Assembly: GCA_007135635.1 (NCBI GenBank)
Contig: SLIO01000418.1
Span: 1 to 5,679, forward strand
DNA from: Methylomicrobium sp.
Lineage (GTDB): Bacteria > Pseudomonadota > Gammaproteobacteria > Methylococcales > Methylomonadaceae
Direction: 5' to 3'
DNA: 5,679 nucleotides
Shown here: piece by piece, positions 1 through 5,679 of the stretch
Layout: every line of letters begins with the position of its first letter
How positions within the stretch are numbered: position 1 is the first letter of the stretch
The notes under the pieces: model-generated
What the model was told of the DNA's origin: nothing
What the model saw: the letters and a program-made list of their open reading frames with translations, nothing else
The model's database searches: none
Position numbers and translations under genes: made by a program

Positions 1-883
1 ATACAAACAATCTAGGCACTAAACGACGACCAAACAATAAGCCAAAAGCGCTGACCATCAAGAAAAAGGCAGCTGGTATAGGCACCTCGGCCAAACTTGG
101 ATCCAATACACGAGAGGAAACTGCCGCTTGAAATTGGTCATTAGATAATTGATTATTGAATAAGATATAGAATGGATCCGATGGCGTTGGTCGTTGATCC
201 GAGAACAAACTCATTTCCACCAAATAAGCACCGGCAGGACCGCCATTAGCGGCTCCGGGCGTCGTTTCCAGAAACCAATCCAAATGCGAATGGAATGAGC
301 CATTTGCTGCGGCTCGGCCTACTATCAAAGATTCCGCACCCGACACGCCTTTACCGGAATAGGTTGTAAAACTATTTTCAAACGTTGTTTTTGGCGGGCA
401 CCAAACAAGGCCGCAACTCTGATCGACAACCGTTTTTTGCACTAAGCCGCCGGCCAGCCGAATCTGTACATTATCCGGTGCAATATCCCAGTCACTTGTT
501 GCCGGATTCCAGAACTCCATCACACCGAGTGCCTTGTAAAAAACTCTTTCATTTCCAGCAAGCGCTCCGGTGGCAGACTGAAATCCGGGGTTGTCGGTTG
601 CATGCTGTCCGGAAAATACATAATGCGTAAAGGAGGTAACATAAATATCTTTACCGGTTGCAAAATCGGTCGGCAAGGTGTTGGGAGGAAGCCCTAAATG
701 TTCGACACCGACAATATCGCAACCGTGAGCCGAATTCATACAAAATCCGGCTTGAAGGGTCGAGCCCACACGAGAAACCTCGATATCTTGATGAAATGAT
801 GCAAAAACTTGCGTGGGCAACACAAAATAGATTACCGCCAGCGACAAAGTGCGCCAAACGGTTCGGTTAATTATATCTAGCAT
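1..883 (-). CDS. Secreted VPxPA/PEP-CTERM-type sorted protein, possibly all3515-like (3' end beyond window)
   Basis: The frame is open from ATG at 883 to the left edge, giving 294 residues without a stop. Residues 1-28 form a signal peptide: a short basic N-terminus, a hydrophobic core at about 14-22, and a likely cut after V-F-A28. The C-terminus carries V267-P-I-P-A271, a hydrophobic stretch (271-285) and R286-R287. This is the tripartite layout of PEP-CTERM/VPLPA-CTERM signals, which exosortases process in Gram-negative bacteria. The mature part has four cysteines (C48, C55, C157, C162), an H31-x-D33 motif and an H198-S-H200-L-D202 motif that could bind metal. The overall pattern, including a PFYILFN segment at 237-243, resembles from memory the all3515 family of Zur-repressed PEP-CTERM proteins; that assignment is unverified. 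GGGAG six bases before the ATG supports the start. It lies downstream of a ZnuD-type receptor and behind a Zur-like site, so a role in zinc starvation is inferred. The biochemical function is unknown. Only the last residues appear to be missing. Confidence 0.88.
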   Translation of the reverse strand, partial: MLDIINRTVWRTLSLAVIYFVLPTQVFASFHQDIEVSRVGSTLQAGFCMNSAHGCDIVGVEHLGLPPNTLPTDFATGKDIYVTSFTHYVFSGQHATDNPGFQSATGALAGNERVFYKALGVMEFWNPATSDWDIAPDNVQIRLAGGLVQKTVVDQSCGLVWCPPKTTFENSFTTYSGKGVSGAESLIVGRAAANGSFHSHLDWFLETTPGAANGGPAGAYLVEMSLFSDQRPTPSDPFYILFNNQLSNDQFQAAVSSRVLDPSLAEVPIPAAFFLMVSAFGLLFGRRLVPRLFV

Positions 884-889
884 AATTGA

Positions 890-894
890 CTCCC
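890..894 (-). promoter_or_regulatory. Ribosome binding site of the PEP-CTERM-type gene
   Basis: GGGAG sits on the minus strand six bases before the ATG at 883. It fixes the start codon, and the residues after it form a good signal peptide. Confidence 0.6.
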
Positions 895-921
895 AGCCTT
901 ATCGGCCTTGTATAAAGTAAC

Positions 922-940
922 GATTAATTTAATTGATTAA
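922..940. repeat. Direct repeat GATTAA-N7-GATTAA in the leader
   Basis: Two identical six-base copies (922-927 and 935-940) start 13 bases apart in a very AT-rich stretch between the candidate promoter and the start of the PEP-CTERM-type gene. The sequence is seen directly. A regulatory role is only possible, because such short AT-rich repeats arise by chance. Confidence 0.25.
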
Positions 941-970
941 CTGTATTCGCTCGTCGCATGAAAAACAAAA

Positions 971-993
971 AAGTTGAAACAATATAACATTTG
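971..993. promoter_or_regulatory. Candidate Zur operator (one strong half-site)
   Basis: The plus strand reads TATAACATTTG at 983-993. This matches 10 of 11 positions of one arm of the gammaproteobacterial Zur palindrome as I remember it (GAAATGTTATA-N-TATAACATTTC). The opposite arm, 971-981, matches only about 5 of 11, so the dyad is imperfect. The site covers the candidate -10 element of the downstream gene, where a bound repressor would block RNA polymerase. The neighbours (a ZnuD-type receptor and an all3515-like protein) make Zur plausible. A chance match in AT-rich DNA remains possible. Confidence 0.42.
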
Positions 994-1010
994 ATCCATT
1001 ACTCGAACAA
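981..1010 (-). promoter_or_regulatory. Candidate sigma70-type promoter for the PEP-CTERM-type gene
   Basis: On the minus strand, TTGTTC (1010-1005) and TATATT (986-981) are 18 bases apart; reading the -10 as TTATAT (987-982) gives 17. The -10 matches five of six consensus bases, while the -35 keeps only TTG. Initiation near 974 would give a leader of about 90 bases before the ATG at 883. The -10 lies inside the Zur-like site. Confidence 0.4.
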
Positions 1011-1049
1011 AATCTTTTAAATGGACTATTCACCATTAACATATTGGTT

Positions 1050-3269
1050 CTAAAAGTAAGCGCGAAACCCTATTTCCAAACTCATACCGGGTTCCGGTGC
1101 AATGTTGCGTAAAAATGACGTGGAATTACGGATCGGCGAGTCGCTCAGATTCGAGGCCTTTCCGAACAAAAGGACTCTTTGCCCCGAGTCCGCATGCCAG
1201 TCATAAGAAACGTCGAGATCGAAACGGTGATAAGAAGGCGTCTCGGTTTCATCAATTCCGGGCCTGTCTTGCGCCAAGGCTTGAGTAAAACGTAGCGCGC
1301 CCTGCCAAGCATTTTTCTGCAAACCGACCTCGAATCCGTAACGTTGCGGCGGCAAGCGCGGCACGTCACCCAGGGCCCTGTCCCTAAAGCGTCCGCGAAC
1401 GTAATCCGAGAATAAGGTCAGATGCGGCGTCCCCCAATCGAACATCGGGTGAAATTTAATTTCCGCCTCATAACCGTAAAATTCCGCATCGTCGCCTCGA
1501 AAGCCGTAGATTGGAAAACAGCCTCTCAATCCGTCGGCACAAGCCAATTTCATAGTATTCGTATCAAGTTGATAGAAAAGCCCCAGGTTTTCTTGATAAA
1601 TAAAATCCTTGATATCCTTTTGGTAGGCATTGCCTTGCAATGATATCAAGGCATCATCATAGCGAATCCCGAGTTCGCGGTTACTGGCCCGCTCGACTGC
1701 CAAATTCAATCGGCCAATATCGAAACTACGATTAGCCGGATGCGGACCGAACGAATACATTTCTTGAATATCCGGCGCGCGCTCGGCGTTCTGCCAGGCT
1801 AAATAAACGGAGCCGCCTTCGAACGGCCGGTAGGTAAGGCTAGCCGCCAAAGAGCTGGGCTTGTGCGTTAATTTTCGTGTCGGCAACTGTTGTGTTCCGC
1901 CGAACCAGTTGGTAATCAACAATTTTTCATTAGGCTCGGTTACCTGCCGTTCATAACGACCGCCAAACTCCACCGTCAACTCATCTAATAGATCCAGTTG
2001 TTCGGTAAAAAACAAACCCAACGAATCGATTTGCGATTGTGCAACCAGGTTTTCAGCCAAAAACTCGCGGTCTTGCCATTGCAAACCCAAAAAACCGGAC
2101 CACTGGTCGATGAATCGATGCTCGAGCTCGAAGCGGGTTTCCAAAACCTCATTGGTAAACAACACCGAAAATCCAGGCTCACCTTCTTCATGCTCATAAT
2201 CGACATAACCGGTCTTGACCGAAACCGACTCGATATAGGGCATAGGATTGAACAGCATGGCCTCGACATCGTAACGCCGCTGTTCCATCGCAAAACGCAT
2301 CGCCTCGCCTTGATCACTTGCCCCCGGCACCACCCCGACGTGACTGTGGCCGCCCGGGTCGCCTGGCGGCAAACCGTATTCCTTGTAAGTATGATTGTAA
2401 CTGGTGCCGATATGGCCGAGATCGCCGATCAAGGAAATACCGGCCGAACCACCCCGGCTTTCCCCATCGGTATTTTTGATTTCGCCCTTGCTGTTGTTTA
2501 ACTCCGTACCGGTTTTCAGTTGTTTGCGTACCGCCGCTTCATCCAATGCGAAGCCCGGAATCCGTGTATTTTCGTTGCCGCGTTGAAAATAATCGAGATG
2601 GACGGCAACGTTGCCTTTACCTGCGTCGATGCCGACCATACCGGCATTTTCTTTGGGATTGTGGTCGTAACGATACTCGGCAGTGCCTTCGATCGGTTTT
2701 AACGGCACGCTGTCGGGGATGCGCTTATGCTTGACATCGACAACGCCGCCGATTGCGCCACTGCCGTAGCGCAAGGTAGCCGGACCCCGGTGAATCGTAA
2801 TACTATCGGCCAGTAAAGACTCGGCCGCTACCGCATGATCTTGGCTCATCGCCGACGCGTCGTGCGAGCCGATTCCGTCATGCATTACTCGCACCCGAGG
2901 ACCGCCCATGCCGCGAATGATCGGCTGGCCGACACCAGGGCCGAACGAAGCATTGTAAACCCCCAGTTCACGTTCCAAGGTTTTGCCCAAGGTGCTCGCC
3001 GATTTCAAGCGTAAATCGATATCGGATAACTCGGATGTCGAGTCGGCCGTCGGCGCGATGGCTTCGATGACCATCTTTTCAAGTTCCACATCGTATTCGC
3101 CGGTTTCGGGCTCGGTGCTTTCTGTTGTTTCTATCGAGTCTTGTTCAGCACTTTCGAAAACAGTCTCGCCGTTTTCAGAATCATCCGCTTCGGATGCCCA
3201 AAGCATGCCGCTCGCCGTTAAAATGCTCAACGTTAACGCTATCCAATTAATGACGGAGGGGATTTTCAT
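1050..3269 (-). CDS. znuD: ZnuD-type TonB-dependent outer-membrane receptor, probably for zinc
   Basis: This complete 739-residue receptor has a signal peptide at 1-25 (L-W-A, then S26), an acidic linker at 26-64, a TonB-box-like segment (LEKMVIEA, 63-70), a plug domain at about 75-185 and a 22-strand-type barrel ending in aromatic F739. The plug contains GPGVGQPIIRG, GGPRVRV, QDHA (143-146) and RGPATLRYGSGAIGGVVDV, the hallmark pattern of ZnuD-like receptors. D144-H145 aligns with the Asp-His pair that I recall as zinc ligands in Neisseria ZnuD. YGLPPGDPGGHSH (298-310) corresponds to the zinc-capturing histidine loop. RAPDIQEMYSFGPHP (497-511) and the end RNSTSFLRNIAPEPG are also typical. 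C577 and C584 could form an external-loop disulphide. ZnuD moves zinc, or zinc complexes, into the periplasm using TonB energy. The start lies three bases after the stop of the upstream gene with no strong Shine-Dalgarno sequence, which points to translational coupling. The family call is firm; the exact substrate (zinc, another metal or a metal chelate) is inferred. Confidence 0.93.
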   Translation of the reverse strand: MKIPSVINWIALTLSILTASGMLWASEADDSENGETVFESAEQDSIETTESTEPETGEYDVELEKMVIEAIAPTADSTSELSDIDLRLKSASTLGKTLERELGVYNASFGPGVGQPIIRGMGGPRVRVMHDGIGSHDASAMSQDHAVAAESLLADSITIHRGPATLRYGSGAIGGVVDVKHKRIPDSVPLKPIEGTAEYRYDHNPKENAGMVGIDAGKGNVAVHLDYFQRGNENTRIPGFALDEAAVRKQLKTGTELNNSKGEIKNTDGESRGGSAGISLIGDLGHIGTSYNHTYKEYGLPPGDPGGHSHVGVVPGASDQGEAMRFAMEQRRYDVEAMLFNPMPYIESVSVKTGYVDYEHEEGEPGFSVLFTNEVLETRFELEHRFIDQWSGFLGLQWQDREFLAENLVAQSQIDSLGLFFTEQLDLLDELTVEFGGRYERQVTEPNEKLLITNWFGGTQQLPTRKLTHKPSSLAASLTYRPFEGGSVYLAWQNAERAPDIQEMYSFGPHPANRSFDIGRLNLAVERASNRELGIRYDDALISLQGNAYQKDIKDFIYQENLGLFYQLDTNTMKLACADGLRGCFPIYGFRGDDAEFYGYEAEIKFHPMFDWGTPHLTLFSDYVRGRFRDRALGDVPRLPPQRYGFEVGLQKNAWQGALRFTQALAQDRPGIDETETPSYHRFDLDVSYDWHADSGQRVLLFGKASNLSDSPIRNSTSFLRNIAPEPGMSLEIGFRAYF

Positions 3270-3272
3270 GGT

Positions 3273-5679
3273 TCAGAGACCCGGCAATCGGTAAAGCACA
3301 TCTCTTGCGCCTGGAATTTCAGGTCGAATCGCAATCAGTTTTTCCAGCCATTCACGCGCGGTATCCGGTTCTTTTTGAGCTTTGCCAATCGCCATGCTGA
3401 CGATTTGGGCGTAAGCCAATGTAAAATCGGGGCTTGTTTCAACCGATTGCAAATAGCCTTTTAATGCATTCGCTTCGTCGTCGTTGTGATCGATCATTGT
3501 CGCAAAATAAAGGTTGCGGGCCTTGACGAAAGCATCGACTCTATCGGTAAATTCGGCATTGGCGTCACGGCTCAAGGACGACAAGGTGCTTGTTTGTTTA
3601 AACTGTAACGTGTTTAACAACGCTGCGAAGGAGTCATAAGACGCAACGCCGCGTTTAAGAGTAAATTTCGGTGCGTCGAATAAAATGACAGGGCGATCGT
3701 CGGTATTGATCGGCCCATCGCCGGCATAATCGGCCAACATTCGATGATCGGCCAGAAAATGCCCCGCCAATTGCACGGAACTGCGCACCGCCGCCAAGTG
3801 CAGATGTTGTCTTAACGCTTGATTGAAGCCGATCGTGCTTTCGATTGCTTCGGGACGGGCCGTATTTCCGGACAATGCAATCAAAGCCAGCGAGGGGTAT
3901 CCCAAATCGAAACCCGCCAACCATGCCTCGGTTCTACCGAACACCGATTGAAAAGTTTTGATCACCGAGCGCAGCATCGCTTCATCCATTTGATACAGTG
4001 GCAGCCACTGGCAGAACAAGCCTCCAGGAGCCAGTCGCTGCTCTATCGCTTGGAAATGTTCACGGGTATAAAGTAAGCCGCCGCCATCGCGGCCGGGATG
4101 AAATAGATCCCCTATCACTACATCATATTGCTGAGACGACGTTCGAACATAGCGTCTGGCATCGGAAGCATAAAGACGAACACGAGAATTCTCGTATAAT
4201 TCGGCATTGTACGGCGAAAAATAAGGCAATAACGCCAAGGATTCCGGCACTAACTCGACCGCATCGATGCGAGATTCTCGGTGAGTCAGCGCCGCACCCG
4301 CCGTTACGCCGGTCGCTACGCCGAGATACAGAACATCGGACGGCTTCGGATGCAACAACATCGGAAGATGAGTTTGCATGCGTTGCAGGCGCTGTGCGCG
4401 AACTCCTGTTCCGCCCATTTGGAAACGATTGTTAACGCGCAGATTGCGTTCGTGCTGCTGCTCGATTACGGCCACCGAGGCCATCGCGCCTTCCCGGTAC
4501 TCTAATACCGACTCTCCGGGCCTTAGGGTAAGGATCTGCAAACGACCGGGTAACAGCAAAACAAGGATTGCCGGTAGCGCATAAGCCCAGCGGGATAACA
4601 TCGAAAAATTAGGTAAAAGCAGCCAATATGCCAATGCAATGCCGATCAATGTCAATTGGGCACCGAGTAGCGGCACCAAAACGACGCCTGCGACCAAAGG
4701 GGCCGCTAAACCGCCGGCCATATTGACACCTAAGGCCCAACCGACACCGCCTGAAGCGTGTCGGGCCGATTGCGCTAGATGACTAAACAAGGCGCCCATG
4801 ATCAAAGTCGGCAGCAACAGCACCGGTAAGGCCACGGTCAATTCGGCGAACAGCAACGCACCTAAACTATCGCCGAGACCGGTTCTTACCCACCAATATA
4901 AACCATGCGTTAGATAAAGCGCCGAAAGTCCGGCGAGACAAACTAAACTCAACGAGAACAACAAGCTCGTCAACAGACGATCATCATCGCGGTTGCGACC
5001 GAAGCGGTGATAAAGCCCGGCGCCGATTGCGGTGCCGGTCAAATAAACGGCCAGCACCGCGGCAAAACTGTAAACGGTACCTTCTAACACCTGAGCCATC
5101 ACCCTTACCGTAACGACTTCATAGGCGATACCCAAAAAACCTGTGATCAACAAGCGCCAAAACAGCGGCGACGGTTGCTTATGCGCCTTTTTGACTTTCG
5201 TTTTTTCGGGAAGCGATAATTCAGACTTTAGAAAGTAAAACAATCCGGCGGATAATGCGACCAAACCATTGATAAATGCCAATGCAAACAGTGTTTGACG
5301 GTACCCTAATAGCGGCATCAGAGCATAGCTTGCAACCAGCACACCCAACACTGCACCGGCCGTGTTAACCGAATACGCCAGCGCTATTTGACGCGGATCG
5401 GCTTTGATTTGCGCTAACCAGCGATCGGCTGCCGGCAGCGTTGCACCCATCGCCAGTGTAGCCGGTAACAATGCGAAAAACGGTACGAGAAAGGCGACAG
5501 ACCAAAAATGCAGTAAGCCCGGCTCGACGCCAAGCCAAACTCGCGCCCAATCATTGGCGGTTGGAATGACAAACGCGCTAACCAACGCCCAAAGGCCGAT
5601 GATCAACTCCAGACCGGCGTACCATAGGGCAGGACGCCGGCTCACGCTGACCCACTTGTCCAGCACAAAAGCACCTAAA
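3273..5679 (-). CDS. Membrane-fused spermidine-synthase-like protein (MFS/spermidine synthase fusion type), 5' end beyond window
   Basis: The frame runs to the right edge, so the true start is outside; 801 residues are visible. Numbering here is from the in-frame GTG at 5666. That GTG is probably not the start, because coding sequence continues upstream (L-G-A-F) and family members have further N-terminal helices. About eleven hydrophobic helices fill 15-375, with a basic cytoplasmic-looking linker at about 148-166. The catalytic-type domain follows at about 385-665: the SAM-fold glycine loop YLGVATGVTAG (447-457), the acidic end of strand 2 VELVPE (470-475), SDARRYV (501-507), YDVVIGDLFHP (514-524), LYTREHF (532-538), APGGLFCQWLPLY (546-558) and a closing GPINTDDRPVILF (651-663) typical of the fused family. 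An alpha-helical, TPR-like tail spans about 700-797. Classical spermidine synthases transfer an aminopropyl group from decarboxylated SAM to putrescine. Here an Asp of the YDVxxxDxxDP motif is replaced by His523, so the substrate may differ. TGA is followed three bases later by the ATG of the ZnuD-type receptor, implying one operon. The membrane part resembles MFS only loosely, and no transported substrate is known. Confidence 0.9.
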   Translation of the reverse strand, partial: LGAFVLDKWVSVSRRPALWYAGLELIIGLWALVSAFVIPTANDWARVWLGVEPGLLHFWSVAFLVPFFALLPATLAMGATLPAADRWLAQIKADPRQIALAYSVNTAGAVLGVLVASYALMPLLGYRQTLFALAFINGLVALSAGLFYFLKSELSLPEKTKVKKAHKQPSPLFWRLLITGFLGIAYEVVTVRVMAQVLEGTVYSFAAVLAVYLTGTAIGAGLYHRFGRNRDDDRLLTSLLFSLSLVCLAGLSALYLTHGLYWWVRTGLGDSLGALLFAELTVALPVLLLPTLIMGALFSHLAQSARHASGGVGWALGVNMAGGLAAPLVAGVVLVPLLGAQLTLIGIALAYWLLLPNFSMLSRWAYALPAILVLLLPGRLQILTLRPGESVLEYREGAMASVAVIEQQHERNLRVNNRFQMGGTGVRAQRLQRMQTHLPMLLHPKPSDVLYLGVATGVTAGAALTHRESRIDAVELVPESLALLPYFSPYNAELYENSRVRLYASDARRYVRTSSQQYDVVIGDLFHPGRDGGGLLYTREHFQAIEQRLAPGGLFCQWLPLYQMDEAMLRSVIKTFQSVFGRTEAWLAGFDLGYPSLALIALSGNTARPEAIESTIGFNQALRQHLHLAAVRSSVQLAGHFLADHRMLADYAGDGPINTDDRPVILFDAPKFTLKRGVASYDSFAALLNTLQFKQTSTLSSLSRDANAEFTDRVDAFVKARNLYFATMIDHNDDEANALKGYLQSVETSPDFTLAYAQIVSMAIGKAQKEPDTAREWLEKLIAIRPEIPGARDVLYRLPGL

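Noticed and set aside
385..630. Plus-strand open frame of 81 codons
   Set aside because: It lies antisense to the PEP-CTERM-type gene, whose frame has signal peptide and sorting signal. Its own translation shows no domain-like pattern.
651..857. Minus-strand open frame of 68 codons
   Set aside because: It overlaps the PEP-CTERM-type gene in another frame, starts inside it and has no recognisable features. It is a shadow, not evidence of a frameshift: the real frame is continuous from 883 to the edge.
956..976. T-rich run (minus strand) as the tail of an intrinsic terminator
   Set aside because: No GC-rich stem precedes it; the only pairing nearby is about three bases.
1020..1037. Hairpin after the receptor gene as a terminator
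   Set aside because: The stem has only five base pairs, mostly A-T, with an eight-base loop and no continuous U run after it.
1998..2501. Plus-strand open frame of 167 codons antisense to the receptor gene
   Set aside because: It is the longest antisense frame, but the receptor is clearly the coding strand (conserved ZnuD motifs throughout), and the antisense product looks like no protein family.
3998..4435. Plus-strand open frame of 145 codons antisense to the spermidine-synthase-like domain
   Set aside because: It covers the region encoding the conserved SAM-fold motifs on the other strand, has a composition typical of antisense translation and no domain features.
5664..5666. GTG as start codon of the membrane-fused gene
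   Set aside because: The frame stays open upstream to the window edge and the first family helices would be missing, so the gene more likely begins outside the window.

Overview
The window holds three genes, all read from the minus strand, plus one 166-base gap. In transcription order they are: (1) the 3' part of a polytopic membrane protein fused to a spermidine-synthase-like domain (3273-5679, start beyond the right edge); (2) a complete TonB-dependent outer-membrane receptor of the ZnuD (zinc receptor) type (1050-3269); and (3) a secreted protein with a C-terminal VPxPA/PEP-CTERM-like sorting signal (1-883, last few codons beyond the left edge). I see no RNA genes, mobile elements, CRISPR arrays or plus-strand genes.

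The organism is probably a Gram-negative proteobacterium with an exosortase system. A TonB receptor proves an outer membrane, and PEP-CTERM-type signals occur in exosortase-bearing bacteria. Moderate base composition, a gammaproteobacterial-looking Zur half-site and the general style of the proteins suggest an environmental gammaproteobacterium, possibly a methanotroph of the Methylococcales. That placement is inference only.

Genes 1 and 2 are separated by three bases (TGA-ACC-ATG) and are almost certainly one translationally coupled operon. Gene 3 follows after 166 bases with no convincing terminator and has its own candidate sigma70-like promoter, whose -10 overlaps a near-perfect half of a Zur operator. 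Its N-terminal and central sequence (an HxD motif after the signal peptide, an FHSHLDW segment, a PFYILFN segment near the C terminus) reminds me of the all3515-type Zur-repressed PEP-CTERM family.

The window therefore reads most naturally as a zinc-starvation locus: a zinc receptor in the outer membrane, an exported and surface-sorted candidate zinc-binding protein, and an inner-membrane aminopropyltransferase-like enzyme of unknown product. The idea that the enzyme makes or modifies a small metal ligand taken up by the receptor is a hypothesis, resting on operon structure and on a changed active-site position.
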